NCBI RefSeq assembly: GCF_032118995.1
Contig: NC_092657.1
Span: 362,891-426,890 of the forward strand
DNA length: 64,000 bases
DNA from: Asterias amurensis
Taxonomy: Eukaryota > Echinodermata > Asteroidea > Forcipulatida > Asteriidae
Reading direction: 5' to 3'
This document shows, one piece after another, positions 24,691 through 37,286 of this stretch (position 1 is its first letter; every line of letters begins with the position of its first letter). A program made the position numbers and the translations under genes. The notes below the pieces were generated by a model. It was not told the origin of the DNA, did no database searches, and was given only the letters and a program-made list of their open reading frames with translations.

Positions 24691-27402
24691 TGAGGTCTAC
24701 TCGATCGAGCGCACAGCACTTACTCATGCAAAATTAATACAACCCGCAAAACCATGAGACTCTTTCAAAAAAAGAGAGCTTTATTTGGGTTGAGGATCAT
24801 GGTAAATATTATATTATTAACGCTTGATGTACTAATTATGTTTTTAGATTATATTATGATAAAGCTTACAGACTGCTTTTCAAGAATGTTGTACATTACT
24901 GATGGATTACAGTGACGTAAACAAGTTACAGGTTTACAGGTTTGAAAAACAACATATTGTTTGTCTTTTTTCAATTGTTATTAAAATGGTATCAATTTTG
25001 CTGCAAACGAACATAACATTTCAACGAAAAAGTCACAATATACTTGAAATTTGTGTGATTTTCTCTATTAACTGAGGGAACCCAATTCGGCTTGGTATTT
25101 AACTTATTTTGTTTGAGTTATTCATTTCGCATAATGAATAATCAATCATGTGTTATACGGACAGCGCCCTCAACTGTGGCATCTAATTTGAGGCTGCATT
25201 ATTTCAATATACAGTGTAGTCCTAAAAACAATTTGCATTCGGTTCATCATACTTGTTAACTGCTGCTTTATTAAGGCTGCAGTTATTTTAAACACTACAA
25301 ACTTTTTTTAATGACCTGTCTATTTTTTAGATTTGTGTACATTCTGAAATAACATTTGAATACAACAGAAAAGATACAAAATGTTGACAATAAAATGGTA
25401 TTTTAAGTATATTGTGCTTTTTTGTTCGAAGGACTCGGTAAAGAACTGAGAATACAGTGCTTACACACATCGGTGTAAGGGTAAAACCAAAATTAATTTC
25501 AAGTTATTTGGTTTTCAATGAATAAGGATGTTATGTATTTCCCTTCCCGATGTGCTATGAATGTCAATGTATTTTTAATACCAAGCAGTCATCCAATGCT
25601 AGTCATTACTCTTCAGTTAGTATTTATTTCCACTGCAAGTTCAGAGACAGTTCAGTCATGTTTGTCTCTCCAGCTATTAGATAAATCTGGATCTTGAATG
25701 TCAAGTAGTCCGGGGATCAGACAACGCGCAGCGGGAGCCTCAGGGGCAATGTAGTGGGGGACTGCGGAGCTAGACAACGGCTCTTATGTTATTACAGTAA
25801 TACCACTTGCTCCGGGAAAACTTCTCCAAATTGAAGTGACTTTTTAAGCATTTTATTTATGTTGTTTGTCCACTCTTGGGAATATTTGGCCAGTGTTTGT
25901 TCCACAACAAGGAATCAACTACAATTTAAAGACATAACTTCGATAAAGTACATGTTTTTATTTTATCATTTTTTATGGGGCCTTTTATTCAACTTCTCAC
26001 CACGATAAAGCATAATATAAAAAAGCGACAGTGGCAATAAATTTAGTTTATTATTTTTCTTAACCTATATAAAATATAAAATAATTAAATCATAGGAACA
26101 CTTGAAGGACTTTTTTTAACAATGCAACGAGGGTTCACTCTGCACTTTAAGAGTAAGGCTAGTCTGCTTTAAAGCTTGATGGCAGATTTTGTTATGATTG
26201 CTTATACCCGAGCCGTCACGTATACCATGTTTGAACATTCTGACCTTTTCCCAAACTAGGTAGCTCATTAGATGCTGTATGTTTAGCTGCCAAGCGACAA
26301 ATTGACATGAACTTATTGGTGAACCTAGAATCCAAACCAAGCTTGGATTTACAGAATCACTGCTTCAACAAGTGCACACCAACCCCAGCATCAAAGAAAT
26401 ACATCCCAGCATAAAGAATATGATATTGGAAAATGAAGCATAACCGAATTGACCTGTTTTTATCACCCCTAGTGGGGACCAATGAAGTCTATTCAAGACC
26501 CTTTACTAAGCCTCTTGAATCTCCAGCTAGGCACGGCCCATTGCAGGGTGCGTAGAAACCCAATTACATGACCTCTTATACCCCCATTCACCAACTGACC
26601 CCAGTTTGTTTTTCTTTCGCTAGGCAAACAATTTAAAGCCTACAAATTAGACCCTAGGTATACATAAGTCAGCTTTGCACTCTTTCAGTATTTTCTTTAC
26701 CCTTTGGGTAGGGCTCTGGTATAAAGCAGTACATATGAAGTAAAGGGATTCTTCTATACATATATCATTCCAGATAGTACATAATTATCTTTTAAATTAA
26801 ACGCTACGAAAACTGGTTATAGTTATCGCACAAGTGTTCCAAATTCTGTCCTCACTACATTGCAAGAGGCTACTTTTAATTAGATAATAACAAGTTGAAT
26901 TGCAGTTCCCATTTTGACGAATGAAAGTGCCATATCTTAGAGGTTCCGTAATTTGTTTTAATAACTTGGAATTAATGTACTAAGGATCATACATTAAAAA
27001 GGCATAATAATGCATCTGTGAAGCTGATTTTAAGTAATTCAAAATTGGTTCCATTATTACGTTTAAATATTTTCTTGAATTAAATATTATTTGTTTGTAA
27101 CCTTTTTGGTTAACCCATGCAAGACAGGAATGACAAGCTCCCATGCTGCACATCTCCTTCATGTAAAGATAACCTTGATTTATCATTCCTCCCAGATCAT
27201 TGTGACCTCATCATCCAACAAGCTGTACAAATATTCATGCCATGAGTCTCATCTTATGGATCTAATTGAGATACAATATTAATATTAGAATATCCACCAT
27301 CATAACTATAAGACCTTGTACCTATAATAGTACCACGGCAGTGAATGTTCGTATATCTCTGTCCTTACTCTTTGGTTAACTCTGTCCTTACTCTTTGGTT
27401 AA

Positions 27403-27771
27403 AGACACTGGGCATGTTTGGTAATTGTCAAAGACGAGTATTCTCACTTGGTGTATATCCCAACATAACCATCAAATAACAAGTCTTTGAACATTTGGGC
27501 GCAGTAGTCATCGGAGTTGCAAGAAAATAATGAAAGAAAAACACCCCTGCACACTATAGCTGCTTTCAGATGATCAATGTAGGCTTCGGGCCTGAAGTCT
27601 TTCTCAGATTCAATTGTTAGTGAGAAATACCTCTTTCTCGGGACGTTACTTCAGGGGGAGCCGTTTCTCACAATGTTTTCACATACTATCAACAGCTCTT
27701 CGTTGCTCGCTACCAAGTCAGTTTTTAGGCTAATAAATATTTTGAGTAACTACCAGACATGTCAAGTGTCT
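27403..27771. mobile_element. TTAA-flanked MITE (AGGCAGTGGACAC family), copy 3
   Basis: A diverged 369-bp member with TTAA at both sides (27399-27402 and 27772-27775). Its left end reads AGACACTGGGCATGTTTGGT. Just left of it the 24-bp string ending CTTTGGTTAA is directly duplicated (27357 and 27381), so the target region was locally duplicated before or after insertion. Confidence 0.8.
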
Positions 27772-28554
27772 TTAATTGTAGATGTTCTAGTACGATGTAG
27801 GAAGATATCCGACCCAGTTATCAAACCAGTCGAATCAGCGCCATCTGTTCGTTTCATAATATCCAATTAATTTAATTCAATATCTGTACGTGTATTTCTC
27901 TCTATATTTTTACGGGTAGTTTACTACTGCAGGAAAACAATTAATATTGTGTAGGAAAATGCAATACTACTCATGTTCTGTTGTTATTATTAGATTATAA
28001 ATTTATCTTTCTGGAAAAAGAATTATTGGAGCATAACTCGGCAATGTAAATTTAATATTGAAGGGGATCCAGATTCCATTAAAACAATTTTGCAACAGAA
28101 GAGAGAAACGAGTCATATCATTATCAGTTGAGGGTATTTGACCAGGGTTCGATTTAACCAAACATTCAGCAGATGCATCAAAAGATGAGTTGCCGCTTTT
28201 ATAATACTTTAGTGATTTAGGTTTTGAGATTACATTTCGCTTAGAAATTAAGATGACTAATACTGGGCTCTTTGTGATATCTATCCAAGACAATTTGCTT
28301 CAAGATTATTTTTAAAGCGTTTTGATTGGAAACAAATTTATAAATGGTTTAATTGGTGTTTTAATGCTGGGCATTTTTGAAAATAGTGTTTTCTCTGAAA
28401 GGTTTTCCCAGGGTAAATAATAAATAAAATAAAATAAATTATAAAACATGGATGTCAAACAATGTTGAGCTGAATATTCAACAGATGAAAGCATGTAAAC
28501 TCTAAAAGAAACTTGGATTATAAAATATAAATATTTGTGTATTTCTTTTTGCAG

Positions 28555-29003
28555 ATATACGGGTAGAGCCTTTGGCGATTACAGTGCCCTATAAACACCG
28601 AGGTAATGAACTCCTCCACCAGGTCAGTTGACCTCGCTGTCCGCCGTGTATAACGGCACATAGACGGCATGCATTGGTGCTCAGTTCATGCCATCCACAT
28701 CACCTTACGTTCCTTGTTATTTACACACGACCTTCATAGGACATCGATGAATAGAACAGCCAACTGGTACTCGTGTCTATTCACTACGAGGCAGTGCGCA
28801 TCACTAACTGTGGCTCTCTCTACATTGCGCCCCAAGGTCTCATATCAAATGAAATACCAGATGTAGTTGATATTACTCTGCTGGTGTAAGTGAACTTCGC
28901 TTTGGATTCAAGACAGCTGAAGCTACTTGTACAGTTTCTTCGTCTTGTGAACTCAGATATACTTGTTGTACTTCTAGACTTGTCATAGTGTGGAGTAAGG
29001 CAG
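28555..29003 (+). other. Candidate untranslated exon upstream of gene C
   Basis: A strong acceptor (TATTTCTTTTTGCAG) and a strong donor (GGCAG/GTAAGTG) frame about 449 bp that is less AT-rich than its surroundings. No long ORF uses it. It is on the same strand as the four-TM gene starting at 33822, which itself begins after an acceptor (TTTAAAG near 33806), so it could be a leader exon. It could equally belong to a non-coding RNA. RNA evidence is needed to decide. Confidence 0.3.
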
Positions 29004-29499
29004 GTAAGTGAGAGTTTAAACTTTGCATGGTATCAACAGGGAACTATTATACGTTGGAACTCCATAACGGGGATGGGCACTTTGAGCTTTTCGATAGTTT
29101 AGTTTGTTTGCAATTATTTCTTTTACAACCAAATGCAAGACGTCTGTTAATAGATAACGCGCTGAGATATACTTTGATTGATTGCTATAGATATGCTTCA
29201 GAATATGTTTCATTGCTAAAATCACTCACTTTGCCTTAAAAAGAAAACTAAAACTGAAGAACTCATAATAATTATGATACAAAGAACCATATTTTCACCC
29301 AAATGCACATGAAACGGTTGTATAATAAACAAGGAGAACAGTCATTCCAATTTAAAGCAATTTCTGTTTGTCGATGGGTTTTTTAAAACTGAAAATGAAT
29401 CTGGTTCCCACACACCACCATTGGTTCCCCATTGTTCTTCACCCAAACTTAGAAACAGAGAGTGATGGAGGAGTAAGCTCTATACACATTTTGTTTTAA

Positions 29500-29877
29500 A
29501 GGCAGTGGACACTATTGGTAATTACTCAAAATAATTATTAGCATAAAACCTTTCTTGGCAACGAGTAATGGGGAGATGTTGATGGTATAAAACATTATGA
29601 GAAACGGCTCCCTTTGAAGTGCCATAGTTTTTGAGAAAGAGGTAATTTTCCACGAATTTGATTTCGAGACCTCAGATTTAGAACTTGAGGTCTCGAAATC
29701 GACCATCTAAACGCACACAACTTCGTGTGACAAGGGTGTGTTTTCTTTCATTATTATCTCGCAACTTCGATGACCGATTGAGCTCAAATTTTCACAGGTT
29801 TGTTATTTTATGCATATGTGGAGATACACCAACTGTGAAGGCTAGTCTTTGACAATTACCAATAGTGTCCACTGCCT
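29500..29877. mobile_element. TTAA-flanked MITE (AGGCAGTGGACAC family), copy 4
   Basis: This 378-bp copy is the best preserved in the window. Its terminal repeats AGGCAGTGGACACTATTGGT are near-perfect, with TTAA on both sides (29496-29499 and 29878-29881). The internal palindrome CCTCAGATTTAGAACTTGAGG is present. Confidence 0.92.
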
Positions 29878-30046
29878 TTAATAATAAAATAAAACTAGAT
29901 TAATTCCACACATTACTGGAATTTATTTTTTAAAGGATGCTCGGCAGTATTCGAAGGAAGCTTTAGCTTTGATTTAATGAGTTGCCATTTTAGTTTTGAC
30001 CAATCATTTGTGTTACTGTATCACGAAATCTGAAGAACAAGTTTAA

Positions 30047-30425
30047 AGACACTGGCCACTATTGGTAATTGTCAAAGACCAGTCTTCACAGTTGGTGTAT
30101 CTCAACATTATGCATAAAATAACAAACCTGTGAAAATTCGAGCTCAATCTGTCGTCGCAGTTGCGAGATGATAATGAAAGAAAAAACACCCTTGTCACAC
30201 GAAGTTGTGTGCTTTCTGATGCTCGATTTCTAGACCTCAAATTCTAAACTTGAGGTCTCGAAATCAAATTTGTGGAAAATTACTTCTTTCTCGAATACTA
30301 CGTCACTTCAGAGGGCGCTGTTTCTCACAATGTTTTATACTATCAACCTCTCCCCATTACTCGTAATCAAGAAAGGTTTTATGACGATAATTATTTTGAG
30401 TAATTACCAATAGTGTCCACTGCCT
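30047..30425. mobile_element. TTAA-flanked MITE (AGGCAGTGGACAC family), copy 5
   Basis: A 379-bp copy in the opposite orientation to copy 4 and only 170 bp away from it. TTAA lies on both sides (30043-30046 and 30426-30429). The left terminus is changed to AGACACTGGCCACTATTGGT. Confidence 0.9.
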
Positions 30426-31085
30426 TTAAATGTCCTGGATGTTGTCGAACCCAGCAGGAACCCCATCGTCTCTTCTTCCCAGTTATTTTTTACATCAAGC
30501 GTTATTGGTTTGTCAAACCGTCATGTTCTCGTTGCTTTTTTTGTTGACACATTTTTAATATTCCATTCCTTTGTGTTCCTCTTACTTCAATAACAAATAA
30601 CAAAATCATGTCAAGCATACCAAAATTGACGACCGTTTTATTCAATCAATTTTGAGGTCGTAACTATGGCAACCTGGCAATGAATGAACCCTCTTCATCA
30701 TTATGGACTCCAAGCTCAGTAAACGATGTCAAGGTCAAGTTCTTATAATAGCAGAAACTGGTGTCACATGGAAACTAACTCCCCGTGGCGTCGTGTAATG
30801 ATTCAAAACATAGTTTCGTTCTCATTGAATTCAACACGATGGGGGATTACCGTCAGAAATATAGGTCATAGAATGACATGAAACATTTTGTGGACTAAGT
30901 AAACATTATGTTGATACCAACTTTAGTCATAGAATGTTGCTTTCCGATATCATACAGATATCAAGAAATACTGATCTTGCTTTTGTTATTTTCTTTATAA
31001 CGTACATTTTTTTGCAAAGTACACTTTTACTTTCCTTCGAATATTATAATCATTTTAATAAACAATACGATCTTTCATATACCAA

Positions 31086-31421
31086 CTAAGTCAAAAGGAA
31101 GATTGCTGCTTTCCGAAATTGACATTTCCATCCGTATTCATTGTAAAATGAAAGGTTTGCTCTTTCTTTATCAACGTAAAAGCTCTGCATTTCAAACTCT
31201 GTCTTTTGTTTTCGAATTCCGAAACAAGGAGCATTGTTGATGCCAACTAGGTACGAATAATAGTGCTTGCCATCCAGTATAAAACAGTTAGAACGGAATG
31301 TAGATCTGTATTGATTTAGGTAATGCCATAATGTTCCTTTCTTAGGAACAATCTTAAGAACAACCAAAAGTTTTGATTGCCAAACTTTTGATTTCGAGTT
31401 CATCAATGAAAACATAATCAT
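31086..31421 (-). CDS. Orphan ORF of 111 codons, doubtful
   Basis: An open frame in otherwise gene-free DNA, with a mixed, not obviously repeat-like composition (several Tyr, Phe, Cys and Lys, and a stretch SNCFILDGKHYYSYLVG). It has no signal peptide, recognisable domain or neighbouring exon. It may be a chance ORF or a fragment of an old gene. Confidence 0.15.
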   Translation of the reverse strand: MIMFSLMNSKSKVWQSKLLVVLKIVPKKGTLWHYLNQYRSTFRSNCFILDGKHYYSYLVGINNAPCFGIRKQKTEFEMQSFYVDKERANLSFYNEYGWKCQFRKAAIFLLT

Positions 31422-32990
31422 CGGTACAACTTAAGGGCCTCTTATAAAACCATTCATTTTAATAACGCATAATCATATTCATTCATAACAATGGTTAATT
31501 AAAATTGTTGTTTCATCATCTACCAGCAAGTTGTACATCCAGTCTGTGCAGTTGATATAGTGTAATTATTGGAGTTATATTATGTATCTTCGACATTAGT
31601 AGGATTTTTAAATTTTTTATACGAACACCAAAATGTATGTATACAAGATTATTATGTATAACTTGAGGGCGTTATTTCCATTTCAATTTATTTAAAGGCA
31701 TACTATTGATGTGAATAATCTAACACCCTATATCGGTCTCTTTTACACTTTTATTGCAAAACAGCTAATCTCTGTACATGCTTTTCTCAAAATTACAATT
31801 TCGAGATGTAAAGAGGCGTTTACTTCCCCATGCCATATAGTCCTATGTATATTGATACACTGTTGTAATCGTATCTCCATTGTTCGTTCCAACAATAGCC
31901 TTTGTTTGGTTTGGGTCTGCTCCTTAGTAGTGCTATTGTTAGTTGGCGGTCTTCTGTATGTTCATATACAGGCTTATGATATGGGACATTATTACCATTG
32001 TAGGTTGACATTTTTTGAAAAAATGGGATAACAGAAATCGTACAACAGTAATAAGGTTGGATTGAAATACGCGAGAAAGAAGACAGTCAGAGCATACTGA
32101 TCGAAACGTCGAGTTGTTGGCCATCAGTTCTTTTCAGAACCAACACACCTCCATGCGTATACACCCAAGGAGATAATTCACATGGTGTTTCCACCAAACC
32201 TCTCTGTAATTGTTTTATCTGTTTTACAAGTTTTGAAAAAACCCAAATACATTTTTGATGTCATCAAGGACCAAGCCGAAACGATTTCGATGCTTGAGTC
32301 TACACTAAGGCACTCAACTCAATGCCACTTTTATATGACACTGTCTTTTATGGTCCCGATGCTATTTATAAGACTAGTTGGTTAACTGATATAGGTTAAC
32401 TATTTATTGCCGATGGCACAAGCTTCACTCCAGGGTGGATTTCAAAGTATAAATTGTCAACTTTAAAAACACATTATCAAAAGGGGATTTAAATCGAGTA
32501 TTGAAGTAGTTAGTTCACTACCGCGACAACATAACTCAGAAACGATCAATATTAATAGTTATAGTCAAGAAGTATACAAACTAATAATAAAACAAGCATT
32601 TTTTATAAATTCGAAGTTTAATTTGTCAACGTCCAACCGACAGAATAATTGGTTTCATACAATCGACAGAACAGTCTTTCAATTTTCTGTTATATTCATG
32701 CTTCATTTAATTCTAATTTACCTGATTGCAAACAGTGTGCGTGCACTATGCTATCTCACAGACGTTATTCCAGCCGGTTTACTTCATGTATTGCTAATTT
32801 ACCTTTTATGGTATAAAGAGCGCATGATACGCAAGCTCTTAGACGTTATTCCAGCCGTTTGATCTTTCCATTAATTAGTGCCCATCTTCATGTCATGCTG
32901 TGCATTAATATCAAACCCGGTTGGACATCGTGTTGTCCTCGCTCCTTGCAGCTGCTTTAAGTTCATGTGAAAATATCACTCAGACATTAA

Positions 32991-33439
32991 AGGCTCTGGA
33001 CACTACTTTGGCAATTAATACTTAGAATATTATATGTTCATTTAGCCTTCGAGAAAGACTCTGCTAGGGTCGAAACGTCAGGCCATTAACTATGTTTTGC
33101 ATTTATACTCTCGGTCCATTTGGTTGGTAAATTGTTAGCATAAAACTTATTGGTAACAAGCAATGGATAGCTGTTGATAGCATATAACATTGTGAGAAAC
33201 GGCTCCCTCTGAAGTAATGTAGGTATTTTTAGAAAGATATAATGTCTAGCGCAAAATAATAAAATAATTCAGCTAGTTGAAGCCTTTTATTATGCATCTG
33301 AGGAATAGAAAGCAATGTAACAAGATTGCAAATTCGATGACCAAATTGAGCCTAATTTTCACGGGTTTGGACATTTAGACACCAAGTGTGAATACTGGCC
33401 TTTGACACCATTGGATTATACCAAACGTGTTCAGTACCT
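32991..33439. mobile_element. TTAA-flanked MITE (AGGCAGTGGACAC family), copy 6, with internal insert
   Basis: TTAA flanks at 32987-32990 and 33440-33443 enclose 449 bp, about 70 bp longer than the other copies. The extra sequence (about 33040-33125) carries the CGAGAAAGACTCTGCTAGGG-TCGAAACGTCAGG repeat seen near 24197-24260, so another small element was inserted within it. The rest is strongly diverged. Confidence 0.7.
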
Positions 33440-33821
33440 TTAACTATGAATCATTTTCACCATTGATGCCTTGATTGCGTTGATGGAATTCGAGATATTT
33501 GTTGGTATGGTGGAAAGGGAATAATTACTAATCAATGCTGAATGCGCCAAGTAAGTATTTGGAAGCTTGCGCATTACTGTTACTTTATGTTATTAATAAT
33601 TAATAAACAGACAAATAAAACCCGACAATCACATTATGCCAAGTTTAAAGGTAAAGTGTAACTTGGGTTTTTGGAACCGTTCGAGTGTTTTTAATACAAT
33701 GTGAAGTTTTATTTGAAAAGGTGGTCGGGTTTGTGAGAAGCGTTGCTGTGGTAACCATGAATATAAAACTGTATTTCACTCAATTCTCCCTGCTCTTCTT
33801 TAAAGGTGCACCAAAGTCAAG

Positions 33822-35459
33822 ATGGCGTATGTCTACTCTAACGCCCTCAACGCCAGCATAGCGCTGATTGTCTTTGGTTTGATCCAGATAACGATGTTCA
33901 TTAGTTGCTTCTTTGGATGCTTTGCTCCTTACCCAGTAGACTTCGCGTCTCCAGCTTGGAGTGGTGGATTTGTGAGTTACATTTAAGTTACATACCCCCC
34001 CCGCCCCCCCCCCCCAAAAAAAAAAAAAAAAACCACACACACACGTGCTAAAAAATGCATTTTTGTGAAGCATTCTTTTTGTTCCTTCCTGCGTCCCGGT
34101 GTCCTAGGGAATTTTGTCAACTGGAGATTGATCCGGGGGGAGCACAAAGTTTCGGGGGGGGGGGGGGGTGGGGGCGGCAGACAGAATCTCGGGGGGGGGG
34201 GACACACCATAATCTCCTTTAGCACCTGCACCTAACAGTTGCCCAAAGACTTTGTAATAAAATTGCTTAAGTTTTTTGTAAACTAACGCCTTTTTTTATT
34301 TTTTTCACTCATACAGGCAATATTTACAGGCCTTTTTGGTATTTGTATGATTTGCACGTACAGAGAAATCAAATTGGTAAGTCAGAAAGTACCTCCTTAA
34401 TATATATTTTAACTGATTGAAAAAATATAAACAAACAATCCGATAGACTGTTCTTACACATTTTTTCTCTAAAGTAACTTTTATCAGTTCTTTTTGCAAA
34501 TGCCTACTCATTATTTTACAATCTCTGGGCCATACAAAACTTCAAACATCACTTTCTGAAAGAAGTTTACTATCAAAGTTTACTGTCAAGTCTTCCCCTT
34601 CTTAATTATTTATCCAAATACAACTTATTTGTTTCCCCCAAAGGCCAAATTTTTCTTCTTTCTGAGCCTGGTCTCCATGGTAATTAGCCTGGGTTGTATC
34701 GCTATAACTGCTGCTCATACGATGGTCATTGAGTATAAGTTGGCTGACCAAGATGCCAGGGAAGGTTATGAACCAGGAAAACGTGGTCCATTTATTGCCA
34801 CTGGATTGGCTATTAATGGTGCCGTCATCGTCTTTGGACTGATTCTGATGATCTGCGCATGCTACGCAAGTTGGCTCAACTGCTGCTGCGAGAGCAGACC
34901 ATCAAAGGTAACAGCGCCCTCTATTGACCAATTAAGTTTAGAAGTACTAAAGTTTGCATTTGGGAAAACAATGGTTTACCCTCTCTCTGGGATTGAACAA
35001 AATGACAGGCATATTATATTACTCTGATATGATTCAAATTTGAACCCACAACTACAGTAATATTCAATGAAAGTAATTTGTTCTCCAAATTGTCACATAG
35101 ATCGATAAAGTTGTCAAAAGAAATGTATAAAATATTGACAACTATAATGGTTCTGGGCATTATATTATTTCAAGGGGACTTTCCCCAAATTGAAAAGTGT
35201 TGTTCAATCTTTGATATTTAATGTTTAGTCATTTTGTCAATTAGTGGCAGTTAGTCCACTTGAGACACTGGCAAATTAAGCTAGGTTTTCCATGAATTAT
35301 ACGCATAGTACAACAAAAACCAAACAACGACAACAGCAACAAAGTTTTCGCTTAGACTAACTTTGTAAATTCATTCAATTGCAGGGCTACACGATGACAT
35401 TAGAAACTGTCCACGTAGAGAACGCTCACAAGGTTGCACCAACTGAGAAGTCACCTTAG
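33822..35459 (+). CDS. Four-TM membrane protein, CD20/MS4A-like (gene C)
   Basis: Four exons, 33822-33971, 34317-34376, 34644-34907 and 35385-35459, three phase-0 GT-AG introns, 182 aa (50+20+88+24). TM1 (about 9-32) is followed by CFFGC (CxxxC) and SPAWSGGF before TM2, which is encoded by a 20-codon exon. TM3 is about 72-95, and a charged extracellular loop (about 100-120: YKLADQDAREGYEPGKRG) leads to TM4 at about 121-143. A cysteine cluster (NCCCE) follows TM4 and is a plausible palmitoylation site. The tail is short, unlike the 120-165 residue tails of genes A and B. The gene lies on the opposite strand, 11 kb from gene B. The exon plan and motifs make it a paralogue; function is unknown. 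Confidence 0.85.
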
Positions 35460-36684
35460 GATCAACAGCGCACGCTCAATGACCTTTCACCCATGTTACT
35501 TCTGCCCACTGAGGTCTGAGCAAGTCTCCCAGTGGAATAGCCAATGAGAGGCCTTGAATGACTTTACTTCTACCGGGCCTGGTCCCTTTTGCCTTCTTTG
35601 TTTTTTTACCTATTTGACCTGAACTATATGTTCTTGATGTGATATCAGGGTATAAGGGAAGGTAGTCACCAAAAATCACAAAGCACCGCAAGGAGAAAGA
35701 TTGGCAACAAAAGCCTATCTGTTGTTAGAGCGTGTGAAGTACAATATGGGGGCCATTTTGGTAAGCAAATGTTTCAATTGAGCATTGATTGCATTACTCA
35801 CCATCTACATTAAACAAAATTTGCATCAACAGTTTGCGTACTAAATATGGCTTCCTGTGCATACTTCACATGTCAGCCCCATATAGCCACCATCTTGCGC
35901 CGCTGCTTAACAATCTTTAGTAGCGACCCAACCTCAGACTTTTAAAAACTGTTATTACTCATGCATACTCTAAGCTATTGAGAAACTTATGAAAGATGTA
36001 CAATACTTGGATGTACTGATTTATACTGAATAGAGATCGTACCCAACCCATGAATGAGTAGCACGCTGGCCTAGCTAGCAATCACTGATCACTAGACCAG
36101 CATGCACCTCATTAATCGCGTAATGCGCGAAGATGTTGATGGACCTCGTTGGTGATTGGTGTCACCCAGTTTCTTTCAGTTGGAGCTCATTCACTCGATC
36201 AAGCATACAATATATGCAATTGTATTTTCACAGGAGTGACTTGAAATGCATAATAGTTTTTTGAGTACACTTTGAATAGTTTTTACCCATTCCCCAAGTT
36301 GATAGGTTTTATAATTATTATAATTACATTTAAAAAACACAATTGCTGCTTCATATTTCATTTTTTTATTCAGTTATGGTTTATTGTTTTAAAAATATAT
36401 TTATAAGATGAAGACAGTTAAATCGCAAGCTTATAGTACAAGTTTTAGTTTGGTTTTTAACAGGTAACTAAAATTGGATGAATTTAGGTTCACAATAATA
36501 TTGAGTTGTTTTCAGTTTTGTAAAAGTCATTGCTTGTAAACTGCTTTTTAATTTGTGTTCTAGTGGATAAAGTAGACATAGACATTTGAAAAATGTACAT
36601 ATTTTTTACATCGTTATTTGTTTACACGAGCTTCTAAGAAATTTCACTTTGCTTTTAAGTTCATTATTGAGATACAACTGTATC

Positions 36685-36759
36685 TGGAAATGACAGCCAC
36701 TGACCTTTAGAGATTCAATGTCACATTGAACCTCTAAAGGTCAGTTGAGGTCATTTCCA
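36685..36759. repeat. 75-bp near-perfect palindrome (hairpin)
   Basis: It is symmetric about position 36722. The inner arms are 23 nt with a single mismatch (ACTGACCTTTAGAG-A/G-TTCAATGT) around a 1-nt centre. The outer arms TGGAAATGAC / GTCATTTCCA also pair, across a 4-nt bulge on each side. The loop is far too short for a normal pre-miRNA, and no terminal duplication is obvious. Confidence 0.9.
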
Positions 36760-37150
36760 TGTCAAGCTGTGTCAGAATTAGCGGCTACAGATCCGGCTAA
36801 GGCTATGGCTTCAGCTATGGCTAGATTTCCACTGTTTTGTTATGCAATACAAATCAAACTGCCAACAATACATTGATGTTCATAGTTTCTATTACTGTTA
36901 TTAGCTATGGTACTATTCATAAAGATGTATACAAAAAGTAATAATTCAAAGGTATAAACTAGCATTAAACTGCCATCTATGTACAAATTTCCGCTGAGTG
37001 ATAGCAATCTCTTTTTAGGCCTAGAATTTCATTTTTGAACATGTTGAAAGGGAAAGGCCAATTACATTTGGCAAAGGGCACTTCCATTGGAAAATCTAAA
37101 AGTCTATAGGTAACTTTAGAAGGGGCACCAAGGCCAAGACCAGTGGCCAA

Positions 37151-37286
37151 GGGGCGATTTCACAAAGAGTTGGGACTAGTCTTGTCCTAGAAGATATACA
37201 AATTGCATGGATAGTCCTAAGTTAGGACGAGTAACTGGTCCTAACTGAAGATAAGATTAATCCGTAACTCTTTGTGAAATCCACCC
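37151..37286. mobile_element. Foldback MITE, GATTTCACAAAGAGTT family, copy 1
   Basis: The ends GATTTCACAAAGAGTTGGGA and AACTCTTTGTGAAATC are inverted repeats. The interior is built of repeated TAGTCCTAAGTTAGGAC-type words. A second copy of the same design is at 63278-63426. Confidence 0.85.

Larger units (their letters stand above)
22857..28554. other. Long intergenic region, no gene supported
   Basis: AT-rich sequence with scattered elements. Minus-strand donor-like sites lie near 23172 (CTG/GTGAGT) and 23328 (GAA/GTAAGT) and might belong to leader exons of gene B, but I could not connect them. Other contents are a foldback element at 24392-24690, a GACGTTTCGACCC repeat near 24197-24260, a SINE tail near 25425-25495 and a TTAA-type MITE at 27403-27771. 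Confidence 0.5.
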
